NCBI GenBank assembly: GCA_946478915.1
Contig: CAMLER010000085.1
Location: forward strand, 1-11,850
DNA: 11,850 nt
Source of the DNA: an uncultured Chryseolinea sp.
Lineage (GTDB): Bacteria > Bacteroidota > Bacteroidia > Cytophagales > Cyclobacteriaceae
Direction of reading: 5' to 3'
In this document: piece by piece, positions 1 to 7,830 of the stretch
How positions within the stretch are numbered: the first letter of the stretch is position 1
Layout of the letters: every line of letters starts with the position of its first letter
Made by a program: the position numbers and the translations under genes
The notes under the pieces: generated by a model
Told to the model about the DNA's origin: nothing
The model's input: the letters and a program-made list of their open reading frames with translations, nothing else
Databases searched by the model: none

Positions 1-518
1 TCCAGCCACTCGCCGTAAGTCTTTCACTTCCCGCAGGCGTATTTGGTTCATTTCTTTTGCTTAAAGTGATGGGACTTTCCAATGATATTTATGCGCAGGT
101 CGGACTTGTAATGCTGGTGGGATTGTTGGGTAAGAACGCTATTCTTATCGTGGAGTTCGCAGTCCAGAAACACCAGCAGGGAATGTCTGTCGTAGATGCT
201 GCTATCGATGGAGCCAAGGTAAGGTTTCGACCCATTCTGATGACGTCTTTCGCATTTATCGCAGGCTTAATTCCGTTGGTGTTTGCTGCAGGACCTGGCG
301 CAATTGGCAACAGAACAATTGGCGGTTCATCACTGGGAGGAATGCTCCTCGGTACAATTTTCGGCGTTGTGGTCGTGCCCGGCTTGTACTATATGTCAGG
401 CAAGTTTATAGAGAATCGCTCACTCATAAAGGATGAAAGCGAAAACCCGCTGAGCGAAGAATTTGCACCTGATGAAGAAACAGAAGACGAACTAAAAGAA
501 CTACAAGGAAATGTCTAG
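1..518 (+). CDS. RND multidrug efflux permease, HAE1/AcrB family, C-terminal part (5' end outside window)
   Basis: This is the last 171 codons of the inner-membrane proton-antiporter subunit of a tripartite RND efflux pump. The reading frame is open from base 3, so the gene enters from the left edge; the first TTG or ATG in view is internal, not a start. The segment GLSNDIYAQVG followed by GKNAILIVEFA is the hallmark of the C-terminal membrane half of AcrB/MexB-type pumps, and RFRPILMTS plus GLIPLVFA, then GGMLLGTIFGVVVVPGLYY, match the last transmembrane helices of the family. After the last helix comes a roughly 40-residue cytoplasmic tail rich in Glu and Asp. The stop codon lies inside the start of the next gene, which encodes the outer-membrane partner, so the two are probably translationally coupled. 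The family is certain; the exported substrate cannot be told from this part. Confidence 0.95.
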   Translation, partial: QPLAVSLSLPAGVFGSFLLLKVMGLSNDIYAQVGLVMLVGLLGKNAILIVEFAVQKHQQGMSVVDAAIDGAKVRFRPILMTSFAFIAGLIPLVFAAGPGAIGNRTIGGSSLGGMLLGTIFGVVVVPGLYYMSGKFIENRSLIKDESENPLSEEFAPDEETEDELKELQGNV

Positions 519-1938
519 GATATTAAATACTTTTTTGTGGGGCACATTTGTTGCCTGTGTTATCTCGGCATGTGCCCCAACCGTTACACAGCGAACCGAA
601 AGCAGGACCGTCCCGCTTTCCTTCAACAATTCAACAGATACCAGTAACATCGCTAAGGTAAGCTGGCGCCATTTTTTTGACGATCCATACCTGACCGCTT
701 TGATTGACACAGCACTTAGAAACAATCAGGAATTAAATATTACACTTCAGGAAATTGAAATTGCCAGGAACGAAGTGCGCGCCCGCAAGGGTGAATATTT
801 GCCCTATGTTGATATCAAAGGGGGTGCAGGCGTTGAGAAGGTCGGAAGGTTTACTCACCAGGGTGTTACCGATGCGACAACGGAATACGAGCCTGGGAAG
901 GAAATGCCGGATCCTTTGCAGGATTATGTTCTAGGCGCTTTCGCTTCCTGGGAAGTGGACATTTGGCACAAGCTTCGGAATGCAAAAAATGCGGCGATGT
1001 TAAGGTATTTGTCCAGTGTTGAAGGGAAGAATTTTATGGTAACACGCTTGGTAGCGGAAATTGCGAATTCGTATTACGAACTTCTCGCCTTTGATACACA
1101 ACTGGAGATCCTACAGCGCAATATTCAAATTCAGCAAAATGCTTTGGAGATTGTAAGACTGCAGAAAAGTGCTGCAAGGGTTACAGAACTTGCTGTTCGG
1201 AAATTTGAAGCAGAGGTTCTGAAAAATCAAAGTAAACTTTACTATGCCCAACAAAAAATCATTGAGACGGAGAACCGAATCAATTTTCTGATCGGTCGTT
1301 ATCCAAAACATATTGAACGCGATCCTCAAAATTTCAATAAAGATTTTCCTGATATTTTTCAAGCTGGAATTCCAACGCAATTGTTGGAGAACAGACCCGA
1401 TATCAGAAAAGCAGAATTGGAGCTCGAGGCCGCTAAGCTGGACGTCAAAGTGGCGAAGGCGAATTTCTATCCCGGATTGGGTATCTTTGCAGGTATCGGC
1501 TTTAGGGCTTTTGACCCAAGTCACCTGATAAAGACCCCCGAATCGATCTTCTACTCTATTGCTGGAGACCTGACGGCACCACTTATAAACAGAAACGCAA
1601 TCAAGGCATCATATTACGGTGCGAATGCACGGCAAATCCAGGCGGTATATGAATATGAACAAACAATACTTAACGCATTCGTTGAGGTAGCCACACAGTT
1701 GTCGAACGTTGACAATTTGCAGAAAAGTTATCGATTGAAAGATCTGGAAGTCCAGGCTCTGACGGAGTCGATAACCATTTCCAACAACCTCTTTCGATCG
1801 GCCCGTGCTGAGTACATGGAGGTACTGCTTACCCAGCGCGATGCACTGGAATCGAAATTTGAACTTGTTGAAACCAGAAAAGAACAACTCTCCGCAAAAG
1901 TGAATATTTACCAGGCTCTTGGAGGTGGTTGGAATTGA
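511..1938 (+). CDS. Outer-membrane efflux lipoprotein, OprM/NodT (TolC-like) family
   Basis: This 475-residue protein is the outer-membrane exit duct of the RND pump encoded just upstream. The N-terminus has a hydrophobic segment ending in the lipobox I-S-A-C (Cys21), so it is predicted to be lipid-anchored in the outer membrane. Family signatures include SWEVDIWHKLRNAK (from about residue 146), equivalent to the SWELDLWG region of OprM/NodT proteins, and LLENRPDIRKAE (residues 291-302), the conserved start of the second outer-membrane-factor repeat. Long heptad-rich helical stretches surround both, as expected for the periplasmic alpha-barrel. Length is normal for the family. The ATG overlaps the pump gene by 8 bp, with AAGGA at 505-509 unusually close to it, which suggests coupling to upstream translation. 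The gene ends 20 bp from the end of the convergent HTCS gene. The substrate of the pump is unknown. Confidence 0.95.
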   Translation: MSRILNTFLWGTFVACVISACAPTVTQRTESRTVPLSFNNSTDTSNIAKVSWRHFFDDPYLTALIDTALRNNQELNITLQEIEIARNEVRARKGEYLPYVDIKGGAGVEKVGRFTHQGVTDATTEYEPGKEMPDPLQDYVLGAFASWEVDIWHKLRNAKNAAMLRYLSSVEGKNFMVTRLVAEIANSYYELLAFDTQLEILQRNIQIQQNALEIVRLQKSAARVTELAVRKFEAEVLKNQSKLYYAQQKIIETENRINFLIGRYPKHIERDPQNFNKDFPDIFQAGIPTQLLENRPDIRKAELELEAAKLDVKVAKANFYPGLGIFAGIGFRAFDPSHLIKTPESIFYSIAGDLTAPLINRNAIKASYYGANARQIQAVYEYEQTILNAFVEVATQLSNVDNLQKSYRLKDLEVQALTESITISNNLFRSARAEYMEVLLTQRDALESKFELVETRKEQLSAKVNIYQALGGGWN

Positions 1939-1958
1939 AGCGGCCTACGTGATTGAAT

Positions 1959-4900
1959 CTAATTCTGTAGGATATATTCAGAGGGTGTTCGGCCGAATTG
2001 CTTTTGAAAGCACTTTGTGAAGTAAGACGGATCAGTAAATCCGACCATGAATGCCACTTCGGCAATGCTGCCGACGTGGTTGTTGAGAAGTTCAGCTGCA
2101 CGCTTGAGGCGCATCATACGGATAAAATCGCCCGGCGATTGATCTGTCAGCGCCTTAAGTTTGCGATGTAATTGCGTGCGGCTCATACCCGCTTCGCGAC
2201 CGAAAGCCTCAACGCCAAAATTGGAATCACTCATGTGCTCTTCCATAATCTTCATTACATGCTGCAGCAGTTTCTCATCCATAGATGTCATGGGAATGGA
2301 TGCAGGCTGCAACGTAACTTCACGGCTGAATCGCTCCCTCAATTTCCGTCGACCCTCTATAAGATTTTTGACACGAGCCAGCAACTCATGCTCCTGGAAG
2401 GGTTTCGTAAGGTAATCGTCGGCACCCGTTTCAAGCCCTTCAATTTTACTTTCTCCGCTTGCCTTAGCGGTGAGAAGAATGATCGGGATGTGATCAGTCC
2501 TTTTATCCTTCTTTAGCATGTGACAAAGCTGCATCCCATCGATCTTCGGCATCATGATGTCGCTGATGATCAGATCGGGAATTTGTGCGATAGCAATCTC
2601 ATAACCGTCCTGGCCATTTGCCGCTTCGATGACACGATACGAAAAGTTAGTTTCCTCGGCCAGGCATTGTCGGAGGAAGTAACGCAAATCTTCATTATCC
2701 TCGACTATCAATACTAATGGTATCGACACATTTGTATCTGCTTCCGTTTCAACAGCTGCTGACGACTGTGCTGTGTAGTTTGATGCTCCTTCTGCGTGTA
2801 CCCCAGGAGGTATTTCGAACCGGCTGGCGGCGCCATTTTTCTGAGCGTCCAGGTTATTTGAATGGACCAATTCAAGTGGTAATAACACTACGAATTGGGT
2901 TCCCTTTCCTACTTCGCTATAAACACTAATTGATCCCTGATGCAATTCAACCAATTCACGTGTGAGCGCCAGCCCGATACCGCTTCCCTCCTGCTCTCGG
3001 GTAAGCGAATTGTCGACCTGATAGAATCGGTCGAATATCCGATCAATTTGTTCTGCAGGGATACCGGGTCCGCTATCGCGAACAGAAAATTCTGTTTGTA
3101 CATTCGTTTGATCCGGATGGGAATTACTAATCGGAGGCATCTTCAATCGAAGCGAAATAGTGACTTCTCCCGAAGGAGGTGTAAATTTAAATGCATTTGA
3201 AAGCAGGTTATTCAGCACCTTCTCAAGCTTGTCTTCGTCAAAATAGGTCCACAGCGTTCCCGCTGGTGATTGCACCTGAAAGTTTATTTTCCGCGCCTCG
3301 GCAAGAGATGCAAACGAAGCGGTGATCTTTCGCATAAACTCGATGATATCTCCGGGGTGCACATCAAGTTTCATCCTTCGAGCTTCAAGCTTGGAAAGGT
3401 CAAGCAATTGATTGACGAGGTAAAGCAAACGACGGGCATTGCGTTGCATCGCCTCGTAAAGACCCTTTCGTCGGCTGTTTTCCGATTGGTCAGCCAATAA
3501 CTTTTCTAAAGGACTAAGTATCAAAGTGAGCGGTGTTCGAAACTCGTGAGAGATATTCGCGAAGAATCTTGATTTAAGCCTGTCCATTTCCAGAATTTGC
3601 TCTGCTCTCATTTGCTTCACTTTTTGCTCATTCTTCCTCTGCTCCAGTTTTTGGAGGTATCTCAATCCTCCGTACAAGGACGCGACAAAAAAAACAGCAT
3701 AAGAAGCGTATGCCCACACCGTTGACCACCAGGGCGGCTCCACGATTATCGTAACTGAACGCTCCGACCACATGCCGTCGCTATTGGCAGCCTTCACTCT
3801 GAACATATATTCGCCTGGCGGAACGTTATAGTAATATGCCGTCTTCTCCTCGCCCGCCTTCCGCCAGGTATTGTCAAGATTTTCCATCATGAACAGATGT
3901 TGGTTATCCTTGGGGCTTCTATAATGAATGCCCGCAAAATCGAATGAGAAGACATTCTGATTATAGTTCAGGCGAATCTCCGTAGTTGAAGACAAAGGAA
4001 CTTTCAATGGGCTTTGACCGGCTCCGGCAACTACCGGTTTATCAGCGATCCTGAAATCAGATAATGCAATTTGCGGTGGCTTTGAATTTCCCTTCATCCG
4101 GGAAGGAACAATGGCAAAATAGCCGCTTCCTCCGCCAAAAAATATCTCGCCGTTCTTCCCTTTGTGACTACCTGTACCGTTATAAAAGATCGGATCATTA
4201 TAACGGCTGAAGATCAGAACTTCGTCGCGTTCCGGATTTATCCGGCAAATTCCAATGGAGGCATTTACCCATAACGACTTTTGATCATCTTCAACTACGC
4301 CATTGACCACCATGTTGTCGGGCAGTTCACCATTTACGCCTGTAAAACGGGTGAAAGCATTTAGCTGAACGTTGCTTTTGTAAAGGCCAGTGGAAGTACC
4401 TATCCACAATATTCCTTCCGAATCCTGCCAAAAATTGTGAATGTTGGCTCCGGAAAGAAAATGCTTAAAATTTCCTGTCTCCGGTATGAACTGGTTAAGT
4501 CCACCACCGCGTGTTCCAATCCAAATCGTTCCGGCTTTGTCCTCAAAAATACGATACACTTCACCGATGCTGAAACTGCTGCTGTCGTTGGGAATGTGTG
4601 GATAGCGAACGAGTTTACCGGATTTAGGGTCCTTTCGGATAACACCTGCACCCTCTGAAATAATACCAAACCAAAAAGATCCCTGGCGATCTTCATGAAT
4701 AGCGCCTATGCCATTCTTTATCAATGTACTGTCACCTTCCAAATTGAATCTCTCTAATTCAATTGTGTTGGTTTTTGGATCGTACTTATTCAGCCCCTTG
4801 CCTGTCCCAATCCAGATCCTACCACGCTTGTCCTGAAACAAAGCTGCGATTCGATTATTGCTCAGGGTCCTGCGATTTCCTTCTTCATGAAAAAAGTGCT

Positions 4901-6140
4901 GTTCTGTTAAAGTGGCCAAATCTTTTCGAACAAGTCCTTCGTCAGAACCATACCACAGTGTGCCTGTCCTATCCGTTAGAATTTGTGTAACCGGATTCCC
5001 TGTTGAGAAGTATGGTATATTTTTTGGCAATGGATCAACTCTATACAATCCCCGCCAATATCCGATCCACAACATTCCATCCCGCGTTACACATGCCCAC
5101 CAGGGAACTTCCATTTCCAGGCCTGATTCGGGATCCTTGAAATTAGGGTAGTGTGTGACTTCTCGCGTCCTCGGATCAAACCTGTTCAGACCATTTCCAA
5201 AAGTTCCAATCCAGATGTGCCCGGTGGCGTCCTCAATAAAAAATGTGATATGATCATCGGCATGCGGGCGGATTTTTTTCTGGGGGGGACGACTTAATTT
5301 CTTTGGGTTTGACGGATCGTGCAAATGACGTTGGAATGTTCCGTGTACCCGGTCCATTGTATGTAAGCCGTCTCCGGCAGTCCCTACCCAAAATGTACCG
5401 CGACTGTCTTCGTAAATTGCTTTTACTTTGTTGTCAATAAGAGACTGATCATTACCAGGATCGTGCAGATATCGGTAGAATCTCCCCGTGTCCTTATCAA
5501 GACGATTTAATCCGCCTTCGTCCGTCTCACCACCCTGTCCATCCCATACGCTTCCAGTTCCGATCCAAATGGTACCCTGCCGGTCTTCATAAATTTTCAT
5601 TACGCGATTACAACTGAGGCTATAGGGGTCATCGAGTTGATGAAAATAGCGTCTGAATTCACCGGTCTGCGGATTGAAGTGATTAAGTCCGTTTTGAGTT
5701 CCCACCCAGAGCATTCCCTCGCGGTCTTCAATAATACTTCTTACCGTATCATTGCTGAGGCTATTCTGATTTTTTGGGTCATAACGGTAATGAACAAAGG
5801 TCCCAGTCGACGGATCCAGTCTGTCAAGCCCCTGCCCCAACGTGCCGATCCAGATAAATCCCTTGCTGTCGGCATACAACGACTCCATCCAGTTGCCTCC
5901 CATTGAATTTGGGTTCTGCGGATCATTCGTGTAGAGTTTGTACTTGTAGCCATCGTAACGCCTTAGTGCGGACTGATAGGTACCAATCCACATATACCCA
6001 TTCAGATCCTGCACGCCTGAAACTGTTCCCGGATGCAAGCCTGTTGGTGGAGGTATACGAGTAAACTCCAACTTTTGAGCTAAAGCTTCGCCAGCGGTAG
6101 TGATCAAGATCAGGAAGGCGACGAGACAGGCGGTTTTCAT
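1959..6140 (-). CDS. Hybrid two-component system (HTCS) sensor kinase / response regulator / AraC-type transcription factor
   Basis: A 1393-residue one-protein signalling system. The order is: signal peptide 1-21 (cut after ALA); about 14 Reg_prop beta-propeller blades (roughly 30-690), each with a G-x-x-W-[IVYF]-G motif, fitting two seven-bladed propellers; a Y_Y_Y domain (about 735-800); a membrane helix (about 804-828) followed by a short charged coiled coil; HisKA with His865 in ISHEFRTP; HATPase_c with N982 (N box), DSGPGIP 1022-1027 and GSGIG from 1052; a receiver with E1147, D1148, phospho-acceptor D1194, T1224 and K1246; and a C-terminal AraC DNA-binding domain (about 1308-1390, two helix-turn-helices). 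All catalytic residues are present. In Bacteroidetes such proteins bind oligosaccharides or other periplasmic ligands and switch on nearby genes. No SusC/D genes are in view, so the target is unknown. C7 and A7 runs lie in an insertion between blades 5 and 6. No clear Shine-Dalgarno; an 8-bp repeat array lies 34 bp upstream of the start. Confidence 0.96.
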   Translation of the reverse strand: MKTACLVAFLILITTAGEALAQKLEFTRIPPPTGLHPGTVSGVQDLNGYMWIGTYQSALRRYDGYKYKLYTNDPQNPNSMGGNWMESLYADSKGFIWIGTLGQGLDRLDPSTGTFVHYRYDPKNQNSLSNDTVRSIIEDREGMLWVGTQNGLNHFNPQTGEFRRYFHQLDDPYSLSCNRVMKIYEDRQGTIWIGTGSVWDGQGGETDEGGLNRLDKDTGRFYRYLHDPGNDQSLIDNKVKAIYEDSRGTFWVGTAGDGLHTMDRVHGTFQRHLHDPSNPKKLSRPPQKKIRPHADDHITFFIEDATGHIWIGTFGNGLNRFDPRTREVTHYPNFKDPESGLEMEVPWWACVTRDGMLWIGYWRGLYRVDPLPKNIPYFSTGNPVTQILTDRTGTLWYGSDEGLVRKDLATLTEQHFFHEEGNRRTLSNNRIAALFQDKRGRIWIGTGKGLNKYDPKTNTIELERFNLEGDSTLIKNGIGAIHEDRQGSFWFGIISEGAGVIRKDPKSGKLVRYPHIPNDSSSFSIGEVYRIFEDKAGTIWIGTRGGGLNQFIPETGNFKHFLSGANIHNFWQDSEGILWIGTSTGLYKSNVQLNAFTRFTGVNGELPDNMVVNGVVEDDQKSLWVNASIGICRINPERDEVLIFSRYNDPIFYNGTGSHKGKNGEIFFGGGSGYFAIVPSRMKGNSKPPQIALSDFRIADKPVVAGAGQSPLKVPLSSTTEIRLNYNQNVFSFDFAGIHYRSPKDNQHLFMMENLDNTWRKAGEEKTAYYYNVPPGEYMFRVKAANSDGMWSERSVTIIVEPPWWSTVWAYASYAVFFVASLYGGLRYLQKLEQRKNEQKVKQMRAEQILEMDRLKSRFFANISHEFRTPLTLILSPLEKLLADQSENSRRKGLYEAMQRNARRLLYLVNQLLDLSKLEARRMKLDVHPGDIIEFMRKITASFASLAEARKINFQVQSPAGTLWTYFDEDKLEKVLNNLLSNAFKFTPPSGEVTISLRLKMPPISNSHPDQTNVQTEFSVRDSGPGIPAEQIDRIFDRFYQVDNSLTREQEGSGIGLALTRELVELHQGSISVYSEVGKGTQFVVLLPLELVHSNNLDAQKNGAASRFEIPPGVHAEGASNYTAQSSAAVETEADTNVSIPLVLIVEDNEDLRYFLRQCLAEETNFSYRVIEAANGQDGYEIAIAQIPDLIISDIMMPKIDGMQLCHMLKKDKRTDHIPIILLTAKASGESKIEGLETGADDYLTKPFQEHELLARVKNLIEGRRKLRERFSREVTLQPASIPMTSMDEKLLQHVMKIMEEHMSDSNFGVEAFGREAGMSRTQLHRKLKALTDQSPGDFIRMMRLKRAAELLNNHVGSIAEVAFMVGFTDPSYFTKCFQKQFGRTPSEYILQN
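5273..5288. repeat. Adjacent homopolymer runs (T7 and G7 on + strand) inside the HTCS gene
   Basis: Seven T at 5273-5279 and seven G at 5282-5288 are separated by only two bases. In the coding (-) sense they read C7-AG-A7 and encode Arg-Pro-Pro-Gln-Lys-Lys around residue 285. Single-base slippage in either run would frameshift the sensor domain upstream of the membrane helix. The frame is intact here. Slippage in vivo is only an inference. Confidence 0.85.
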
Positions 6141-6174
6141 ATTTGCTTACATTAATACGGGAAGCTTCTTTATG

Positions 6175-6222
6175 TGTTTAAGTGTTTAGGTGTTTAGGTG
6201 TTTAAGTGTACAGGTGTTTAAG
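6175..6222. repeat. Six tandem copies of an 8-bp unit in the HTCS leader
   Basis: The units are TGTTTAAG, TGTTTAGG, TGTTTAGG, TGTTTAAG, TGTACAGG and TGTTTAAG, head to tail with no gaps. Only the fifth copy departs by more than one base from the others. In the sense of the HTCS transcript the unit reads C(C/T)TAAACA. The array starts 34 bp upstream of the HTCS ATG, so it lies in the leader or between promoter and start codon. Copy number in such arrays can change by slippage, which would alter the spacing in this region. An effect on expression is inference. Confidence 0.9.
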
Positions 6223-6332
6223 TTGGTGCTCCTTTCCAAATGTGCAATGCCGCCATAAAAAGAAGTGGTATAATTGTTCCAAATGCTGGAAAATTTGTGT
6301 CGCTATCGTTTCATAACGAAATTAGTTAACAG

Positions 6333-6356
6333 CAAGGACACAAAGACGCAAGACAT
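6333..6356. repeat. Degenerate 8-bp-period tract (CAAGGACA-like)
   Basis: Three consecutive degenerate units, CAAGGACA, CAAAGACG and CAAGACAT, show the same 8-bp period as the clearer array at 6175-6222 but a different unit sequence. It sits about 190 bp upstream of the HTCS start. It may be a decayed simple-sequence tract; no function can be read from it. Confidence 0.45.
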
Positions 6357-6386
6357 CACAAGAATTTGTACTACTCTTCCCAATAG

Positions 6387-6400
6387 TGGAAAGCCTTCCA
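6387..6400. other. Small inverted repeat downstream of the haloperoxidase gene
   Basis: TGGAA (6387-6391) and TTCCA (6396-6400) can pair around a four-base loop, about 90 bp past the haloperoxidase stop codon. The stem is short and no T-run follows on the - strand, so it is at best a weak transcript-end or operator candidate. Confidence 0.25.
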
Positions 6401-6420
6401 TCCTTATCAGCCGTGCGCCC

Positions 6421-6450
6421 TTATACCCTATACCTCATATAACTTATACC
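6421..6450. repeat. TTATACC-type heptamer repeats just past the haloperoxidase gene
   Basis: TTATACC (6421-6427) is followed directly by CTATACC (6428-6434), a diverged stretch, and another TTATACC (6444-6450). This gives a 7-bp period that is locally broken. It lies 37 bp past the haloperoxidase stop codon. No hairpin is formed, so it is not an obvious terminator. Confidence 0.5.
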
Positions 6451-6486
6451 TTTTTTAAAACTCTACAGAATCAAAAACAGGGAGCA

Positions 6487-7830
6487 TCAATTATTCCCGT
6501 GCCCTTTAAACGGAACATTGATAATCAGTCTTCCGACCTTTTCACCTTGCGCCAATCCGATCTCAGCCGACAGCTTATAGTGTATTCCTCCCAACACGCG
6601 AGAGAGTCCAGCTTCTTCTGCATATGCCTTTGGGCTGCTATAGGTTCGCGAACCATAAAGATTCTCATGAGTTCGATCAACAAAAGAGTGATTTTGTCCG
6701 AAGAAACTGGCAAGGACAGTTGAGGAAGCTCCACCGATCACAGAGTGTGCAGAAGGGTATTCGGGATGAGGAGGAGTACCGACCACAGTATTCCATTCGG
6801 CATGGCCCAATACGTTTCTTATATAGGAAATCGGCCTGATAAGGTTGTAAGTGTATTTCGCTTTGAAGACACAAATCAAGGCCTCATTCATAGCAATGCC
6901 GTGCTTGGCATATACCAAGACTGCGTTATCCAGCTTATAGTTATTTTTTGTAATCAACTGAGTGGCTATATGCGTATAGTGCCCTGGTGTCCCATAATTT
7001 CCCGGAAGGTCAGCCCAATGCTTTGCAATCTTGATTTGATCCTCCGTAAGCGTAAGCGAAATATCATAAAGCTCTTTTGCCATGTTGTAAAAAACAGATC
7101 CGTTTTCTTCGGAGTACGCTGGGGGAGGTGGCGGCAAAGTTGCATTAGCGCTATTGTCAACGAATGAACGATTATCTCCCCAATAAGGCCTGATTGGTTT
7201 CGGATTTGCCGGCGAGGTTGGAATCCATTTCCCCGGTCCTGTAGGCGGAACATATGTATCGCTTGTTGCTTTAAGATATGCCTCGTGACCGCCATCCGTT
7301 TTGGACCATTCGAAAATTTTGGTGGCAATGTTTCTGCCATAGTCTGCGGATTGTCCAACGATTTGTGCGTTTGACTGTGATTGAAATACCGAATGGAGAG
7401 CGGCTTCCAACGAATCAATCGCCGCTTGATTTGCTTGGGATGTGTTACCAAACAGATTTTTCAGGATACAAGCCATCGCAGCATTGGCGCTTGCCGCCCA
7501 ATGGATGTGCTGTTTGTCGGGAATGTTATTAATGTTTGTTCCCATCCGGGGAGAAACCACTGAACGATAGCCAGGCATCCCTTTTAATACAGACTCATAA
7601 AGTGCGAGTCCTGAGTAAGCAAAAGAACGGCTGGCCACTAATGGATCAAATCCGGGTGTCGTTTTGATAAGGCGTTGCTGCATATTGATCCATTGGACTG
7701 CAACGTCTGCAGGATATTTCTTTACCAGATTCAGACTGCCGGGGCCTTCTCCGTGCGGTGATTTGTGCGGAAAGTCATCACAGCTTATTGCAACGGCAAC
7801 AAGAGCCGCGATCATTGTTACGAATTTCAT
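6487..7830 (-). CDS. Vanadium-dependent haloperoxidase / PAP2-superfamily lipoprotein
   Basis: A 447-residue predicted lipoprotein with the vanadate/phosphate-binding signature of the PAP2-haloperoxidase fold: K325-x6-R332-P, then P-S-A-H (S360, A361, H362), then S-R411-x5-H417. Enzymes with this site oxidise halides with hydrogen peroxide to halogenating species; relatives with the same site are acid phosphatases, so the reaction is not certain. Length and motif spacing fit bacterial haloperoxidases like those of marine flavobacteria. Canonical PSGH has Gly where this protein has Ala. I chose the ATG at 7828-7830 because it gives a compact lipoprotein signal (MKFVTM..., lipobox A-I-S-C, Cys17) with AAAAGGAAA just before it. 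Frames from 7920 or 7884 would add 30 or 18 residues with a second hydrophobic stretch ahead of the signal peptide. CDDF after cleavage resembles surface-export signals. A P5 run lies mid-protein. Its neighbour, the cytochrome-type gene, is divergent. Confidence 0.88.
   Translation of the reverse strand: MKFVTMIAALVAVAISCDDFPHKSPHGEGPGSLNLVKKYPADVAVQWINMQQRLIKTTPGFDPLVASRSFAYSGLALYESVLKGMPGYRSVVSPRMGTNINNIPDKQHIHWAASANAAMACILKNLFGNTSQANQAAIDSLEAALHSVFQSQSNAQIVGQSADYGRNIATKIFEWSKTDGGHEAYLKATSDTYVPPTGPGKWIPTSPANPKPIRPYWGDNRSFVDNSANATLPPPPPAYSEENGSVFYNMAKELYDISLTLTEDQIKIAKHWADLPGNYGTPGHYTHIATQLITKNNYKLDNAVLVYAKHGIAMNEALICVFKAKYTYNLIRPISYIRNVLGHAEWNTVVGTPPHPEYPSAHSVIGGASSTVLASFFGQNHSFVDRTHENLYGSRTYSSPKAYAEEAGLSRVLGGIHYKLSAEIGLAQGEKVGRLIINVPFKGHGNN

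Larger units (their letters stand above)
6141..6486. other. Gene-free intergenic region upstream of the HTCS gene, with several repeat tracts
   Basis: This 346-bp stretch separates the end of the haloperoxidase gene from the start of the HTCS gene, both on the - strand. It must hold the end of one transcript and the promoter and leader of the other. I see no convincing coding sequence, tRNA or perfect Bacteroidetes promoter (TTTG, then TAnnTTTG). It holds three short-period repeat tracts (6175-6222, 6333-6356, 6421-6450) and a small inverted repeat (6387-6400), listed separately. A + strand open frame crossing 6274-6723 lies mostly over the haloperoxidase gene and has no recognisable protein features. 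Confidence 0.7.

Noticed and set aside
1..518. RND gene as a truncated pseudogene.
   Set aside because: The frame is open through the left edge and the visible part matches the family without gaps, so the shortness is only the window boundary.
1944..1971. Inverted repeat CCTAC/GTAGG with an inner GAAT-CTA-ATTC hairpin between the convergent efflux and HTCS genes, a possible bidirectional terminator.
   Set aside because: The outer stem is only 5 bp, the two stems are offset by unequal gaps, there is no T-run on either side, and it overlaps the last HTCS codons.
6311..6340. Possible HTCS promoter on the - strand: TTTG followed by TAATTTCG.
   Set aside because: The spacer is 16 bp instead of about 19-21, the -7 box has a mismatch, and the site is far from the start codon.
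6274..6723. A 149-codon + strand open frame overlapping the haloperoxidase gene.
   Set aside because: Most of it is antisense to the well-supported haloperoxidase gene, its start lies among repeats, and the translation shows no domain, signal peptide or membrane pattern.
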